Below are positions 26,150 to 35,593 of a stretch of 64,000 nt of DNA, piece after piece. Position numbers and translations under genes: made by a program. This DNA comes from CAYUWG01 sp964448285 (GTDB lineage Bacteria; Bacteroidota; Ignavibacteria; SZUA-365): the NCBI GenBank assembly GCA_964448285.1, contig CAYUWG010000016.1, positions 1 through 64,000 on the forward strand. Direction: 5' to 3'. Under the pieces are notes generated by a model. The model was given only the letters and a program-made list of their open reading frames with translations, made no database searches and had not been told where the DNA came from. Numbering within the stretch: position 1 is the stretch's first letter; each line of letters opens with the position of its first letter.

Positions 26150-27097
26150 TTAATACGTTTTTTCATGTACTTGAATGAGATCCAGCGCGAGTTCCTTGTC
26201 GCGGGCAATTTGCTCCACCAAAGCATCGCGCGATGGAAATCGAATCTCGTCGCGAATCCGTTGAAGAACCTCAACCTCCAACACGAGGCCATACAGGTTC
26301 TCATTGAAATCTAAAATATGAACTTCAACCGTTACGTCTCCCTGAACGGAGATTGTCGGTCTGCGCCCAATGTTCATCAGTCCAAAGAGTAAGGTATCGT
26401 TCCAGAGCACCCGAACGAGATACACTCCGATTTTCGGAAGAAGCTTTTTCGTGCTGTCGATATGGAGATTCGCCGTGGGAAAACCCAGTGCTTCACCAAG
26501 CCCCTGTCCTCGTTCGACAATACCGTGAATCAGGTACGGACGTCCCAGCAAGACATGGGCTGTATCGACATCCCCTGCCATCAACGCCTTTCGAATGATG
26601 GTACTGCTGATCTTTTTTCCTTCCAACTCAACATTGGGGACGACCGTCACACCGATTTCGTGTACACCGGCGAGTCTCTGCAATTCCTGAATGTGTCCCG
26701 ACCGGCCTCGCCCGAAGGCATGATCGGAACCGACCACGATATGTGATGGATTGATCTTCCCGACAACGATAGATGCAAAATACTCTTCCGAATCGAGCAT
26801 GGATAGATTGCGCGTGAACGGAAGAACGACACAATAATCGATGCCGAAATCCTGAAGGATACGGATCCGTTCTTCGATGGTCGTAAGGAGGTAAATCGGT
26901 TCACCTTCTCGAAAGATGACTTCCCTTGGATGCGGATGAAACGTGAGCAAAACCGATGGGACATCCGTTTCCTTTGCGGTGCGGAGCAACTCATCGAAGA
27001 TCGTCCGATGACCGAGATGAATTCCATCGAACGTACCCATCGTCATAACAGGACGCAAGTCGCGCGGGAAATCTTCAATGTCCCTACGCACTTGCAT
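26150..27097 (-). CDS. ribF: Bifunctional riboflavin kinase / FAD synthetase
   Basis: 315 aa from the ATG at 27097, which has AAGGA at 7 bases; the ATG at 27112 lacks a site. N-terminal nucleotidyltransferase domain: VMTMGTFDGIHLGHRTIFDE, VLLTFHPHPREVIF, VVGSDHAFGRGRSG and ISSTIIRKALMAGD. C-terminal riboflavin kinase domain: GRPYLIHGIVERGQGLGEAL, GFPTANLHIDSTKKLLPKIG, YLVRVLWN, MNIGRRPT, and VEVHILDFNENLYG. Makes FMN and FAD in the cytosol. It overlaps the truB end by 14 bp. Confidence 0.97.
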   Translation of the reverse strand: MQVRRDIEDFPRDLRPVMTMGTFDGIHLGHRTIFDELLRTAKETDVPSVLLTFHPHPREVIFREGEPIYLLTTIEERIRILQDFGIDYCVVLPFTRNLSMLDSEEYFASIVVGKINPSHIVVGSDHAFGRGRSGHIQELQRLAGVHEIGVTVVPNVELEGKKISSTIIRKALMAGDVDTAHVLLGRPYLIHGIVERGQGLGEALGFPTANLHIDSTKKLLPKIGVYLVRVLWNDTLLFGLMNIGRRPTISVQGDVTVEVHILDFNENLYGLVLEVEVLQRIRDEIRFPSRDALVEQIARDKELALDLIQVHEKTY

Positions 27098-27806
27098 AAG
27101 CCATTCCTTCATGCTTGTACTGCGCGAGTCGTTCGATTGTCCAGGCTTCTTCGATATGAAAGAGACCGATTGCCGTACGCTGTAATGATTTTAAGTACGC
27201 CCCACAACCGAGTGCCTGTCCTAAATCGTGAATCAAAGTGCGGACGTATGTTCCCTTCGAGCATCGAACACGGAATGTCACTTCCGGCAATTGCGCATCG
27301 AGAATGGTGAACTCGGATATCGTCACGGTGCGTGGGGATCTTTCTATTTCAACTCCTTTTCTCGCGAGCTTGTACAAACGTTGACCCTGAACCTTTACTG
27401 CCGAATACATCGGAGGAAGCTGCTCGATGGAACCGACAAATGAACGTGTTGCCTCAGTGAGCGTTTCTTTCGAGATTCCGTCGATCTTTTTTGTCTCGAT
27501 AATCGGTGTATCTGCGTCGAAGCTCGTCGTCATCGCTCCGAGAATGCATGTTCCTTCATAGGTTTTTTCGAGCGCTTGAAAGAGGTCGATCTTGCGCGTC
27601 ATTCTTTCGCTCGCAAGGATGAGAAGCCCCGTCGCAAGTGGATCGAGCGTACCGGCGTGACCGACTTTTTTCAAGCGGAACATCCCGCGGATTTTCTTTA
27701 CCACGTCGAACGAGGTCCAACCTTCGGGCTTATCGACGAGCAACACTCCGCCACTTTCGGAACGAAACCGTTCTATGGTATTGAATCCGACGTCCTGTGC
27801 GTTCAT
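27084..27806 (-). CDS. truB: tRNA pseudouridine(55) synthase
   Basis: 240 aa. GGVLLVDKPEGWTSFDVVKK and KVGHAGTLDPLATGLLILAS (catalytic Asp in HAGTLDP), EKTYEGTCILGAMTTSFDAD, IEQLPPMYSAVKVQGQRLYK and VRCSKGTYVRTLIHDLGQAL are diagnostic. Converts U55 of tRNAs to pseudouridine. The C-terminal PUA-like region is reduced to a short tail, as in many non-enterobacterial TruB proteins. ATGA overlap with rbfA upstream. Confidence 0.97.
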   Translation of the reverse strand: MNAQDVGFNTIERFRSESGGVLLVDKPEGWTSFDVVKKIRGMFRLKKVGHAGTLDPLATGLLILASERMTRKIDLFQALEKTYEGTCILGAMTTSFDADTPIIETKKIDGISKETLTEATRSFVGSIEQLPPMYSAVKVQGQRLYKLARKGVEIERSPRTVTISEFTILDAQLPEVTFRVRCSKGTYVRTLIHDLGQALGCGAYLKSLQRTAIGLFHIEEAWTIERLAQYKHEGMAYASA

Positions 27807-28156
27807 CGATTCTCTTCCTCTTTATGAATCTGCGCAAACAGCTTCTCCATGCGCTCCATTCGCTCCATAGTCTCATCGATGAAGAAACGGATCTCCGGTG
27901 TGAACTTCAACCGTACGGTTTTTCCGATCCACATTCGTATCGCTTTATTCTGCGTCTCCAGAAAGGCGAGAATTTCTTCATTCCTTTTCCCGGAGTGGTA
28001 GTGGCTGATATAGACTTTTGCAAGGCGGAGGTCCGGAGTCATGATGACGTCCGTTACGGTCATGAGACCGAAGCCGGACGTATCGATCTCACGAGTCAGC
28101 ATGACGCTGATCTCCTGCTTTATCAGGGCAGAAACACGACTTGTTCGAATGGACAT
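27803..28156 (-). CDS. rbfA: 30S ribosome-binding factor A
   Basis: 117 aa. SIRTSRVSALIKQEISVMLT, LMTVTDVIMTPDLRLAKVYI, IRMWIGKTVRLKFTPEIRFF and DETMERMERMEKLFAQI are the conserved blocks of RbfA, a KH-fold factor for 16S rRNA maturation and cold adaptation. Directly abuts infB (28157) and overlaps truB by 4 bp, in the usual infB-rbfA-truB order. Confidence 0.96.
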   Translation of the reverse strand: MSIRTSRVSALIKQEISVMLTREIDTSGFGLMTVTDVIMTPDLRLAKVYISHYHSGKRNEEILAFLETQNKAIRMWIGKTVRLKFTPEIRFFIDETMERMERMEKLFAQIHKEEENR

Positions 28157-30892
28157 CTACGAGGCAACCTTGTCGAGTGTGCGTTTCGTTTCGACTCTCT
28201 CGAATGCTTCAATGATATCGCCGATCTTCAGATCGTTGAAGCCGTCGAGGCTGATACCGCATTCAAAGCCCGCGTCAACTTCGCGCGTATCATCTTTGAA
28301 GCGCTTGAGTGAACTGATGCCGCCTGTAAAGACAACCATACCGTCGCGGATAAGCCGTATGCGGTTGTTTCGATGAATCTTTCCTTCCTGAACATAGCAT
28401 CCAGCGATTGTCCCGACGCGTGAAATCTTGAACGTTTCCCGCACTAATACAGTGGCAGAAACCTTCTCGGAAATCATCGGCCTGAGCAATCCTTCCAGTG
28501 CGGACTTCACGTCATTGATCGCATCGTAGATGATATCGTACAGACGGATGTCCACGTTCTCCGCTTCTGCAAGACGGCGGGCGTTCAAATTCGGTCGGAC
28601 GTGGAATCCGATGATGATTGCATCGGATGCTGATGCAAGCAGTACGTCCGATTCGGAGATACCACCAACGCCGGAGTGAATCACATTGATGTGGACTTCT
28701 TCATTCGATAATTTCATGAACGCATCGGAGAGGGCCTCGATCGAACCGTCAACGTCGCCTTTCACGATGAGAGACAGCTCGGAAACGCCTCCAATCTTTA
28801 TCTGCTCAGAGATATCGTCCAATGTCTTCCGACGCATTCGCCTGAATTCCGATTCGCGCTTGATCTGCGTCCGTTCGCTTGCAATCTCGCGGGCATCGCG
28901 GTCCGACGGCAGTGCGACGAATACATCTCCAGCCTGAGGCATTCCGTTGAAGCCGAGCACCTGGACTGGCGTCGATGGCGGAGCTTCTTCGACACGATGT
29001 CCACGTTCGTCCAAAAGGGCACGTACACGCCCATATTCATTTCCGGCAACGAAGGCATCACCGACTTGCAACGTTCCTTTCTGGACGAGCACTGTTGCGA
29101 TGATTCCTTTCCCCTTGTCAAGCTGTGATTCGATAACCCAGCCGCGCGCCTCTCTTTCCGGATTCGCTTTCAAGTCGAGGATATCCGCTTCAAGAAGGAT
29201 GCGTTCGAGGAGATTGTCAACGTTCAGACCGGTCTTCGCTGAGATTTCTACCGCGCCATATCTTCCTCCCCACGCCTCGACGAGGACGTTGCGCTCAGCA
29301 AGCTGCTGACGAATACGTTCGGGGTTCGATTCCGGTTTGTCAATCTTATTGATCGCTATGACCATCGGAACTTTCGCGGCTAATGCGTGACTGATTGCCT
29401 CGACGGTTTGCGGCATCACGCTGTCGTCTGCAGCAACGACGAGCACGACGATATCGGTGACTTGCGCTCCACGCGCACGCATTGCTGTAAAGGCTTCGTG
29501 TCCCGGTGTGTCAAGGAACGTGATCTTCCGACCGCTATCGAGCGAAACCGTGTATGCGCCGATGTGCTGGGTAATACCGCCGCTTTCACCTGCGACGACA
29601 TTCGATTCACGTATGTGATCCAGCAATGACGTCTTTCCGTGATCGACGTGTCCCATGATCGTTACGATCGGTGGTCTTTGCTCGAGGGTCTCCTCGGCGT
29701 CTTCCAAATCTTCAAGAACATCGTCGAGCGCTTCCTCATGCTGCTGAACGTCGAATCCGAATTCAGAAGCGACCAATGTAATCGTATCGATGTCGAGACG
29801 CTGGTTGATCGAGGCCATCACGCCCATCCCGATGAGAGACGTAATCACTTCGCCCACATTGACGCCCATCAGCGAGGATATTTCTGCTACGGTTGCGTAT
29901 TCATAGATATTGAGAGTACGCTTCTGTATTTTTGAGCGCTCCGATTCTCTGAGTTGCTCTTCTTCGCGTCTCGCTCTCTTTTTTCTTCGCAATGCAGCGC
30001 GTTGTGTACCGACGCCTCCGTCGCCCATCGAAGCGATCGTGCGCTTGATTGCACTCTGCACTTCAAGAGCATCGACTTCCCGTGTGCGTCCTTTCTTTGC
30101 GACTGTTTTCTTACCGCTGTCACTATCCTCTCCCTCAACCGGTTCGCCTTCACCTTCGACACGCTTCTTCTTCTTTTTCTTGTGCTTCGGTTTGTCAACG
30201 ATGGACGTATCCCCTTCTGATGCAGCTGCCGGCGCCGGTTGCTCGACTTTTTTCGGTTCGAGTTCGATTTTCCCTTTTACCGTCAATCCCATCTTCGGCA
30301 TACTCGATTGGATGGATACGTCCAGGTCCTCGTGCTTCTTCTTGGCTTTGTCCTTCGCAGGTTTCTTCTTCGGCGCCTCATCTGGTGTGACTTCTTCTAC
30401 AGCCTTTGCGATTTCCGTCGCTTTAGGAGGTGCTGCTTCAACCTCCGCTACTGAAGGTGTTTCCGTTTGCTCGACTATCGGCTGGGGGATTTCCTCAACG
30501 GGTTGAGCGGGAGCTTCAATTTCGACTTGATGAACTGGGACGATTTCTTCCTGCGGCTCTTCCGGTAATGGTTCTTCTGCAGGAACTTCCACCGGTATTT
30601 CCGGCGGCTTCTCTATCTCGACTTCAGCCGTCGGTACAGCCGGGGTTTCGTCACCCCGGCGCTTTCGGTCCTGCTCGTCATACTCCTTCTTCTTCCTTGC
30701 GTGACGTTCTGCGTCGGCGCGTTCCTTTTTGAAATGCTTTTCAATTGCTTCAAGCATCACATCGTCCACAATGGACATGTGATTCTTGACATCAAAACCT
30801 TTTTTCACAAGGAAATCGATCAGCGTATCGTGCGAAAGATTGATTTCTTTAGCGACTTTATAGAGACGTGTTTTTTGCTGCTTTTCTGACAC
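28157..30892 (-). CDS. infB: Translation initiation factor IF-2
   Basis: 911 aa starting from a GTG at 30892, with AAGGA at 5 bases; the longer ATG frame from 30949 would overlap nusA and lacks a site. N-terminal IF2_N module (TRLYKVAKEINLSHDTLIDF), then a long charged low-complexity linker rich in Pro, Glu, Val and Lys (about residues 80-270), a second IF2_N (KRTLNIYEYATVAEISSLMG), the GTPase domain with G1 IMGHVDHGKTSLLDHI at about residue 410, G3 FLDTPGHEAF, G4 INKID, then domains II-IV ending VETKRTLDKVAS. It recruits fMet-tRNA to the 30S subunit. Position between nusA and rbfA is the classical one. Confidence 0.98.
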   Translation of the reverse strand: MSEKQQKTRLYKVAKEINLSHDTLIDFLVKKGFDVKNHMSIVDDVMLEAIEKHFKKERADAERHARKKKEYDEQDRKRRGDETPAVPTAEVEIEKPPEIPVEVPAEEPLPEEPQEEIVPVHQVEIEAPAQPVEEIPQPIVEQTETPSVAEVEAAPPKATEIAKAVEEVTPDEAPKKKPAKDKAKKKHEDLDVSIQSSMPKMGLTVKGKIELEPKKVEQPAPAAASEGDTSIVDKPKHKKKKKKRVEGEGEPVEGEDSDSGKKTVAKKGRTREVDALEVQSAIKRTIASMGDGGVGTQRAALRRKKRARREEEQLRESERSKIQKRTLNIYEYATVAEISSLMGVNVGEVITSLIGMGVMASINQRLDIDTITLVASEFGFDVQQHEEALDDVLEDLEDAEETLEQRPPIVTIMGHVDHGKTSLLDHIRESNVVAGESGGITQHIGAYTVSLDSGRKITFLDTPGHEAFTAMRARGAQVTDIVVLVVAADDSVMPQTVEAISHALAAKVPMVIAINKIDKPESNPERIRQQLAERNVLVEAWGGRYGAVEISAKTGLNVDNLLERILLEADILDLKANPEREARGWVIESQLDKGKGIIATVLVQKGTLQVGDAFVAGNEYGRVRALLDERGHRVEEAPPSTPVQVLGFNGMPQAGDVFVALPSDRDAREIASERTQIKRESEFRRMRRKTLDDISEQIKIGGVSELSLIVKGDVDGSIEALSDAFMKLSNEEVHINVIHSGVGGISESDVLLASASDAIIIGFHVRPNLNARRLAEAENVDIRLYDIIYDAINDVKSALEGLLRPMISEKVSATVLVRETFKISRVGTIAGCYVQEGKIHRNNRIRLIRDGMVVFTGGISSLKRFKDDTREVDAGFECGISLDGFNDLKIGDIIEAFERVETKRTLDKVAS

Positions 30893-30932
30893 TGATATCC
30901 TTGTATTGAGAAAACATTCCCATTGGAGAGGA

Positions 30933-32189
30933 TTATTCCTCTTCCGCAAACGCTCGTTTCATTACGACGATCACTTCGTTTATCCGCTCGATCGTTATTC
31001 CGGGAATCGTTGCGAGAAGTTCTGACACCGGCGCAAGGATGATTTCGTTCGCTGTCGAATATCCGGCGGCCTTGAGTTGATTGACGAATTCTTCGCCGAA
31101 GTCGGCAACAAATTCATCCAACTCGATCTCGTACTCGTCCATCGTCTGCGTGATCTCGGCACCTTCCTTGATAATCTCAATCCGGTAACCGGTCAATTGG
31201 GTTGCCAGACGAATGTTCTGTCCGTTGCGTCCGATGGCGAGAGATGCCTGGTCCGGATTGACATGAACTGAAGCCATGCGTCTTTGCCGATCTACTTTAA
31301 TGTCCGTCAGTTTAGCCGGCGCAAGGGCACGCTGGATGAATGTCGAAACCTCATCCGTGTAGTTGATCACGTCGATGTTCTCGTTGTTCAACTCGCGTAC
31401 GATCGCATGGATGCGCACGCCTTTCATACCGACGCATGCGCCGACTGCATCGATGCGATCGTCGTGGGATTCCACTGCGACTTTCGCGCGTTCGCCAGGT
31501 TCACGTGCGATTTTCCGAATTGTAATGACGCCGTCGTAAACCTCCGGGATTTCGGTCTCGAAAAGCTTCCGCAAGAAAAGAGGATCAGCTCTCGAAACGA
31601 TGACCATTGGCAATCCACTGCCCTTTCGCACGACTTCTTTAATGACGCAGCGAATGACGTCCCCTTTGCGATAACGTTCCTTGTTGATCTGCTCATTCTT
31701 TGGAAGGATGAGCTCCGTTCGGTTGTGGTTAATGAGAACGTCGTTCTTCCGGATCTGATAAACGTCTCCGACGACGATCTCACCGATTTTCTCGGAGTAC
31801 TCGTCGTAGATGAGATCCTTTTCGATCTCCTTGATACGTTGATTCAGGTTTTGCTTTGCCGTGGAGACAAGGCGACGGCCAAACGTTTCCATCGGAATGA
31901 CCTCGACAAATTCCTCGCTGACATCGAGGTCTTCGTCCGTTTTTTCCCTGACTTCTTCAATGCTGATTTCCAGTGTCGGATTTTCCACCGTTTCGACTAC
32001 CTGACGGATAAGAAAAATCTCGATATCACCTTTCTCCATATTGACGACAATCTCGAAGTTCGCTTCCAATCCGTATTTCTTTCGAACCATCATTCCGAAG
32101 ATATCCTCGATTACCGAGACGAGCCGATCACGGTCGATTCCCTTCTCGCGAACCATTTGTCCGAATGATTCTACAATTTCGCTGTTCAT
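30933..32189 (-). CDS. nusA: Transcription termination/antitermination protein NusA
   Basis: 418 aa. N-terminal RNA polymerase-binding domain (MNSEIVESFGQMVREKGIDR), S1 domain (EIVVGDVYQIRKNDVLINHN, ELILPKNEQINKERYRKGD), and KH1/KH2 (SRADPLFLRKLFETEIPEVY, VGACVGMKGVRIHAIVRELN, VHVNPDQASLAIGRNGQNIR). A short C-terminal helix-hairpin-helix remnant (LKAAGYSTANEIILAPVSEL) follows, in place of the two acidic repeats of E. coli NusA. AAGGA at 5 bases before ATG. Modulates pausing, termination and rRNA antitermination. Confidence 0.98.
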   Translation of the reverse strand: MNSEIVESFGQMVREKGIDRDRLVSVIEDIFGMMVRKKYGLEANFEIVVNMEKGDIEIFLIRQVVETVENPTLEISIEEVREKTDEDLDVSEEFVEVIPMETFGRRLVSTAKQNLNQRIKEIEKDLIYDEYSEKIGEIVVGDVYQIRKNDVLINHNRTELILPKNEQINKERYRKGDVIRCVIKEVVRKGSGLPMVIVSRADPLFLRKLFETEIPEVYDGVITIRKIAREPGERAKVAVESHDDRIDAVGACVGMKGVRIHAIVRELNNENIDVINYTDEVSTFIQRALAPAKLTDIKVDRQRRMASVHVNPDQASLAIGRNGQNIRLATQLTGYRIEIIKEGAEITQTMDEYEIELDEFVADFGEEFVNQLKAAGYSTANEIILAPVSELLATIPGITIERINEVIVVMKRAFAEEE

Positions 32190-32223
32190 GTTATTCCTTT
32201 AATCTCCATAGCGCATTGCGCTC

Positions 32224-32673
32224 TTAAACTGTGACGATAATATTTGCCTGAATAATGTCCGCGAATGGTATCTCTCGAGTCGATCCATCTCGCAGTGCGA
32301 TAACGACCACAGATTCTTCCACATTTTCAATGCGTCCTTCCAGCTTCCCGAGTGTTCCTGCCAGTTCAAGAGAAACGAGCCTGCCCCGATGACGCCTGAA
32401 CTGCCAGAGATGTTTGAGCGGTCTATCCAAACCGGGGGATGAAACCACTAAATGATAGTCGGACTCGGGGAGCTTTGAAGCGAAGATTTCATCCAACAAC
32501 CGGCTGATTTTCGCACAATCATCCGCAGTTATCCCATTCTCAGAATCGACATATGTCTCGATTGTCACTCCTGTATCGTGTGAAGAGAACTGTACGTCCA
32601 ACAAGTGAAATCCGGCATTTTCCACCGATTCGTTGATATTCCGGCTGATTATTTCGTGTTCGAGCATGGTCAT
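32224..32673 (-). CDS. rimP: Ribosome maturation factor RimP
   Basis: 149 aa from the ATG at 32673, the normal RimP size; the frame is open to 32829 but the extra 52 residues do not look like the family. The conserved blocks are LDVQFSSHDTGVTIETYVDS, ITADDCAKISRLLDEIF, YHLVVSSPGLDRPLKHLWQF (the SPGLDRPL motif) and IPFADIIQANIIVTV. Needed for 30S maturation. It is the first gene of the rimP-nusA-infB-rbfA-truB-ribF-rpsO-pnp operon. No clear Shine-Dalgarno sequence precedes either the ATG at 32673 or the one at 32667, so the start is inferred from length. Confidence 0.92.
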   Translation of the reverse strand: MTMLEHEIISRNINESVENAGFHLLDVQFSSHDTGVTIETYVDSENGITADDCAKISRLLDEIFASKLPESDYHLVVSSPGLDRPLKHLWQFRRHRGRLVSLELAGTLGKLEGRIENVEESVVVIALRDGSTREIPFADIIQANIIVTV

Positions 32674-32852
32674 ATAAGTAAAAAATGCGGGTTGCCCCAC
32701 ATCCAAACCTTTCAAATATAGCCTCTCGACGGCTGAAAGGCAATTGAAAGCCTTGCACGATCGGGCGAATAGATCGCGGTTAAACGCGATTTCTCGAAGA
32801 ATGTCGATGTGGATGGTATATTGTTCCACCTATCAATTTGGAGACACAAACG

Positions 32853-33227
32853 ATGAAGACAATCACAACTTTCATATGGACAATCGCGGTCATCGCATGT
32901 ATCAGCGTCCTCACTTCCACCGCTTCTGCACAACGACAAAACCGCGCGCAATACCTTGAGCGATTGAAGACCGAACTCGCCTTGACTGACACGCAGTTCG
33001 TGCAAGTCAAGGAGATTCTCGACAAAGCACAGGAAGATCTTCGGGCTATGCGCGAGACTTTTATGGGCGACCGGGAAGCGATGACCGAAGCATTTCGTCA
33101 AACGAATGAGGAGTCGAACACAAAGATCAACGCCTTGTTGAACGACGAACAGAAGGAAAAATTCAAGGTGATTCAGGAGGAATTCCGCTCGCGGATGCGT
33201 GAACGCAGAGGCAACCGCGAGAACTGA
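32853..33227 (+). CDS. Spy/CpxP-like periplasmic LTxxQ protein
   Basis: 124 aa from the ATG at 32853, GGAG 9 bases upstream. Signal peptide MKTITTFIWTIAVIACISVL ... STASA. Mature part is helical and charged: TELALTDTQFVQVKEILDKA carries the L-T-x-x-Q motif of Spy/CpxP-type chaperones, repeated in weakened form as INALLNDEQKEKFKVIQEEF, with an Arg-rich end. Members bind misfolded envelope proteins or sense envelope stress. A TATATTG -10-like element is at 32817-32823. Divergent from rimP. Confidence 0.75.
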   Translation: MKTITTFIWTIAVIACISVLTSTASAQRQNRAQYLERLKTELALTDTQFVQVKEILDKAQEDLRAMRETFMGDREAMTEAFRQTNEESNTKINALLNDEQKEKFKVIQEEFRSRMRERRGNREN

Positions 33228-33334
33228 CCGTTCGCAAGCTCAACCATGCCGGGAAACGCTCGCTGATTCATTCGGCAGACTTCAAGCTGGTTGGGAGTTT
33301 CAACATAATGCCATAGGTTCATGCGGGTTCGTGC

Positions 33335-34219
33335 ATGAGTCTGGCATATACAATAAAAGAAAGCTTCTCCGGATTCCGTCGGAATCGTTCCAGTACTCTG
33401 ATCACGATCTTCACCGTCAGCATCGCTTTACTGTTGCTCGGCGTATTCGCAGGGATCACGATGAACTTCAGTTCCGTCGTCAACAGCATTCGTGAACGGG
33501 TAGAAATAGAAGTCTTCCTCAAGCATGGCCTTTCGGAGAAGCAGCATGAGCAGACGGCGATCGTCTTGCGAAATATCCCTGGTGTGCTTGAAGTAACCTA
33601 CATCAGCAAGGAAGAGGCTTTACGCATTTTCCAGAAAGAAGTCGGCGAGGATTTTTCCGATCTGCTTGAAGACAACCCCCTCCCAGCATCGTTCCGTGTT
33701 CGGTTAAGCGAAGGCTACAACAACAGCGACAGCGCCCGCGTCATCGTTTCTACCGCAGAAAAAATCAAGACCGCAGAGAGCGTCGTGTACCGGAAGCAAT
33801 TTTTAGAGTTGATCGATAAACGTGCACGCGCATTCCGGCTTGCAACCTTGTTCGTTGGGATCGTTCTCGCTCTTTCCGCAGTGATTCTCGTCGCCAACAC
33901 CATCCGCCTTACGATCTATGCGAAACGCGAGCTGATCCGAACCATGAAACTTGTCGGTGCGACCCCGACCTTTATTCGTCTTCCCTTCGTCATCGAAGGA
34001 ATGTGGCACGGCTTGATCGGCGGCATCCTCGCATCGATTCTCATTGCCGTTGCATTCGGTTTCTTCATTCAGCCGCTTTCAGAAGATCTTCTCGTGCACA
34101 TCAGTATCGGCCTTCCTTTTTTTCTTTTTCTCATTCTTGGCGGACTTCTCCTCGGATTGCTTGGAAGCATCGTTTCCGTGCGACGATTTCTTCGGGAAGC
34201 CGTCGTCACTCAATCTTGA
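33335..34219 (+). CDS. ftsX: Cell division protein FtsX (ABC permease)
   Basis: 294 aa, four transmembrane segments in the FtsX order: one after the cytosolic N-terminus (STLITIFTVSIALLLLGVFA), a periplasmic domain with EIEVFLKHGLSEKQHEQTAI and YISKEEALRIFQKEVGEDF, and three C-terminal segments (LATLFVGIVLALSAVILVAN, FVIEGMWHGLIGGILASILI, LPFFLFLILGGLLLGLLGSI). YAKRELIRTMKLVGATPTFI is the coupling-helix region contacting FtsE. FtsEX couples division to peptidoglycan hydrolase activation. No ftsE is adjacent; in many FCB genomes the two are separated. A weak ribosome site. Confidence 0.93.
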   Translation: MSLAYTIKESFSGFRRNRSSTLITIFTVSIALLLLGVFAGITMNFSSVVNSIRERVEIEVFLKHGLSEKQHEQTAIVLRNIPGVLEVTYISKEEALRIFQKEVGEDFSDLLEDNPLPASFRVRLSEGYNNSDSARVIVSTAEKIKTAESVVYRKQFLELIDKRARAFRLATLFVGIVLALSAVILVANTIRLTIYAKRELIRTMKLVGATPTFIRLPFVIEGMWHGLIGGILASILIAVAFGFFIQPLSEDLLVHISIGLPFFLFLILGGLLLGLLGSIVSVRRFLREAVVTQS

Positions 34220-34222
34220 TGC

Positions 34223-34996
34223 ATGAGCAAGAATACGCTGTATCCTTTCCATCTCACACCCGGCGGGCCGGCGCTCGTTCGAGACATTGTAAAGCAAGCC
34301 GGTATCGACAGCGCTGATCCCGCACTCAATACTCTCACCATTGGGTCGCGATACGGCGAACATGCAATCGCGCTTGCGGAAATCATTCAGGGACAAGTGC
34401 TGGCGATCGAGGAGGATCCTGAAGCTGTCTCTTATGCGAAGATGGCCATCACGCAATCCGGATTGGCCTCACGTGTCCGAACGCGATTTGCCTCGCCGCT
34501 TTCGCTGGCCGTTCCACCCGCTTCATTCGATATGGTTCTGTTGGAAGGAATCCTCTCTGCATATCCGAGGCACAAGGCTATGAGGCAGGCATTGCAGACG
34601 CTGAAAAATGGTGGCGTCATCGCGATTTCGGATTCTTATTGGCGAGTGGACGAGGTACCAACATTCGTTCGCGACGTGTGGGAGTCAGCGAATCAGAAGA
34701 TCGCGACGAAACAGGACATACTCGACTTGATGGACGCGTTCGGTTTGGATTTGATCATGCTCGAAGATCGCTCTTCAGTTCTTTCGCCCTTCTATGAACA
34801 GTTCACCGGCGAAGTGAAAGGCATCGTGAAGGCCGGTTTCGAAGGCATGAAGCACCAGAAGACTCTGGTTAAACATTATAAGCACGAGATAGACGTGTAT
34901 CTGAAACACGGGGGAAGGAAATGGATGGGATACTTCGTTGCAGTTGCAAAGAAGCAGGTGAACGCCCGTTCAAATAACGCTGGTGAGCTTCCTTGA
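34223..34996 (+). CDS. Class I SAM-dependent methyltransferase
   Basis: 257 aa. The SAM-binding Rossmann domain is visible as LNTLTIGSRYGEHAIALAEI (motif I, degenerate Gly pattern G-S-R-Y-G), VLAIEEDPEAVSYAKMAITQ (acidic end of strand 2), FDMVLLEGILSAYPRHKAMR (motif IV region) and LKNGGVIAISDSYW (motif V/VI). Substrate unknown; the family includes arsenite, ubiquinone/menaquinone and small-molecule methyltransferases. It starts 3 bp after ftsX and is probably co-transcribed. Its last 27 bp overlap the 3' end of the convergent uridine kinase gene. Confidence 0.8.
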   Translation: MSKNTLYPFHLTPGGPALVRDIVKQAGIDSADPALNTLTIGSRYGEHAIALAEIIQGQVLAIEEDPEAVSYAKMAITQSGLASRVRTRFASPLSLAVPPASFDMVLLEGILSAYPRHKAMRQALQTLKNGGVIAISDSYWRVDEVPTFVRDVWESANQKIATKQDILDLMDAFGLDLIMLEDRSSVLSPFYEQFTGEVKGIVKAGFEGMKHQKTLVKHYKHEIDVYLKHGGRKWMGYFVAVAKKQVNARSNNAGELP

Positions 34997-35593
34997 AAGA
35001 TATTCGACGAGAACCTCAAGCGCCTTTTCATTCTCTCCGCCATTCGGCACGATGATGTCAGCATGCTTGCGACTCGGCGCAACGAACTCCTCGAACATCG
35101 GCAGGACACTCGTTCGGAATTGCTCACGAACAGATTCCTCTGAACGTCCACGCTTTGCAACATCGCGAATGATGCGGCGCCGCAGGCAGGTCTCCACGTC
35201 TGCATTGACATAGATTCGCAGGTCCATCTCGTCACGGAGAATTTTCTCGTGAAGGATGAGTATTCCTTCGACGAGTATCACCGCTGCGGAATGAACTTCA
35301 CGAGTTTCCGCTCTCCTCCTGTGTGTCGCGAAATCGTAGATCGGTTGGAAAATCGTTTCACCACACTTGAGCTTGCGCAAGTGATCCGCACAAAGCACTG
35401 TTTCGAGGGACGACGGATGATCGTAATTGATTGCCGCTGGATCGCGACTCGGCATCTGTTCGAGATCGAAGTAATACGCATCGTGCTGGAAGAGAAGAAC
35501 GTTGCTCTTCCGAAGTCTTTCCACGATGTGATGAGCAAGCGTGGTCTTCCCCGATCCGCTTCCACCCGCTATTCCGACGACAATAGGCTTCAT
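34970..35593 (-). CDS. udk: Uridine kinase
   Basis: 207 aa from the ATG at 35593 (the frame extends to 35866 without family support). P-loop VVGIAGGSGSGKTTLAHHIV at residues about 5-24, LLFQHDAYYFDLEQMPSRDP, AAINYDHPSSLETVLCADHL, IYDFATHRRRAETREVHSAA and VILVEGILILHEKILRDEMD identify uridine/cytidine kinase. Phosphorylates uridine and cytidine to UMP and CMP in the salvage pathway. Convergent with the methyltransferase gene. Confidence 0.95.
   Translation of the reverse strand: MKPIVVGIAGGSGSGKTTLAHHIVERLRKSNVLLFQHDAYYFDLEQMPSRDPAAINYDHPSSLETVLCADHLRKLKCGETIFQPIYDFATHRRRAETREVHSAAVILVEGILILHEKILRDEMDLRIYVNADVETCLRRRIIRDVAKRGRSEESVREQFRTSVLPMFEEFVAPSRKHADIIVPNGGENEKALEVLVEYLSRKLTSVI

Noticed and set aside
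29910..30506. Plus-strand frame of 198 codons rich in Ser and Phe opposite infB
   Set aside because: Complement of the low-complexity linker of IF-2.
31284..32168. Plus-strand frame of 294 codons opposite nusA
   Set aside because: Aspartate/phenylalanine-rich complement of nusA; no start context and no family motifs.
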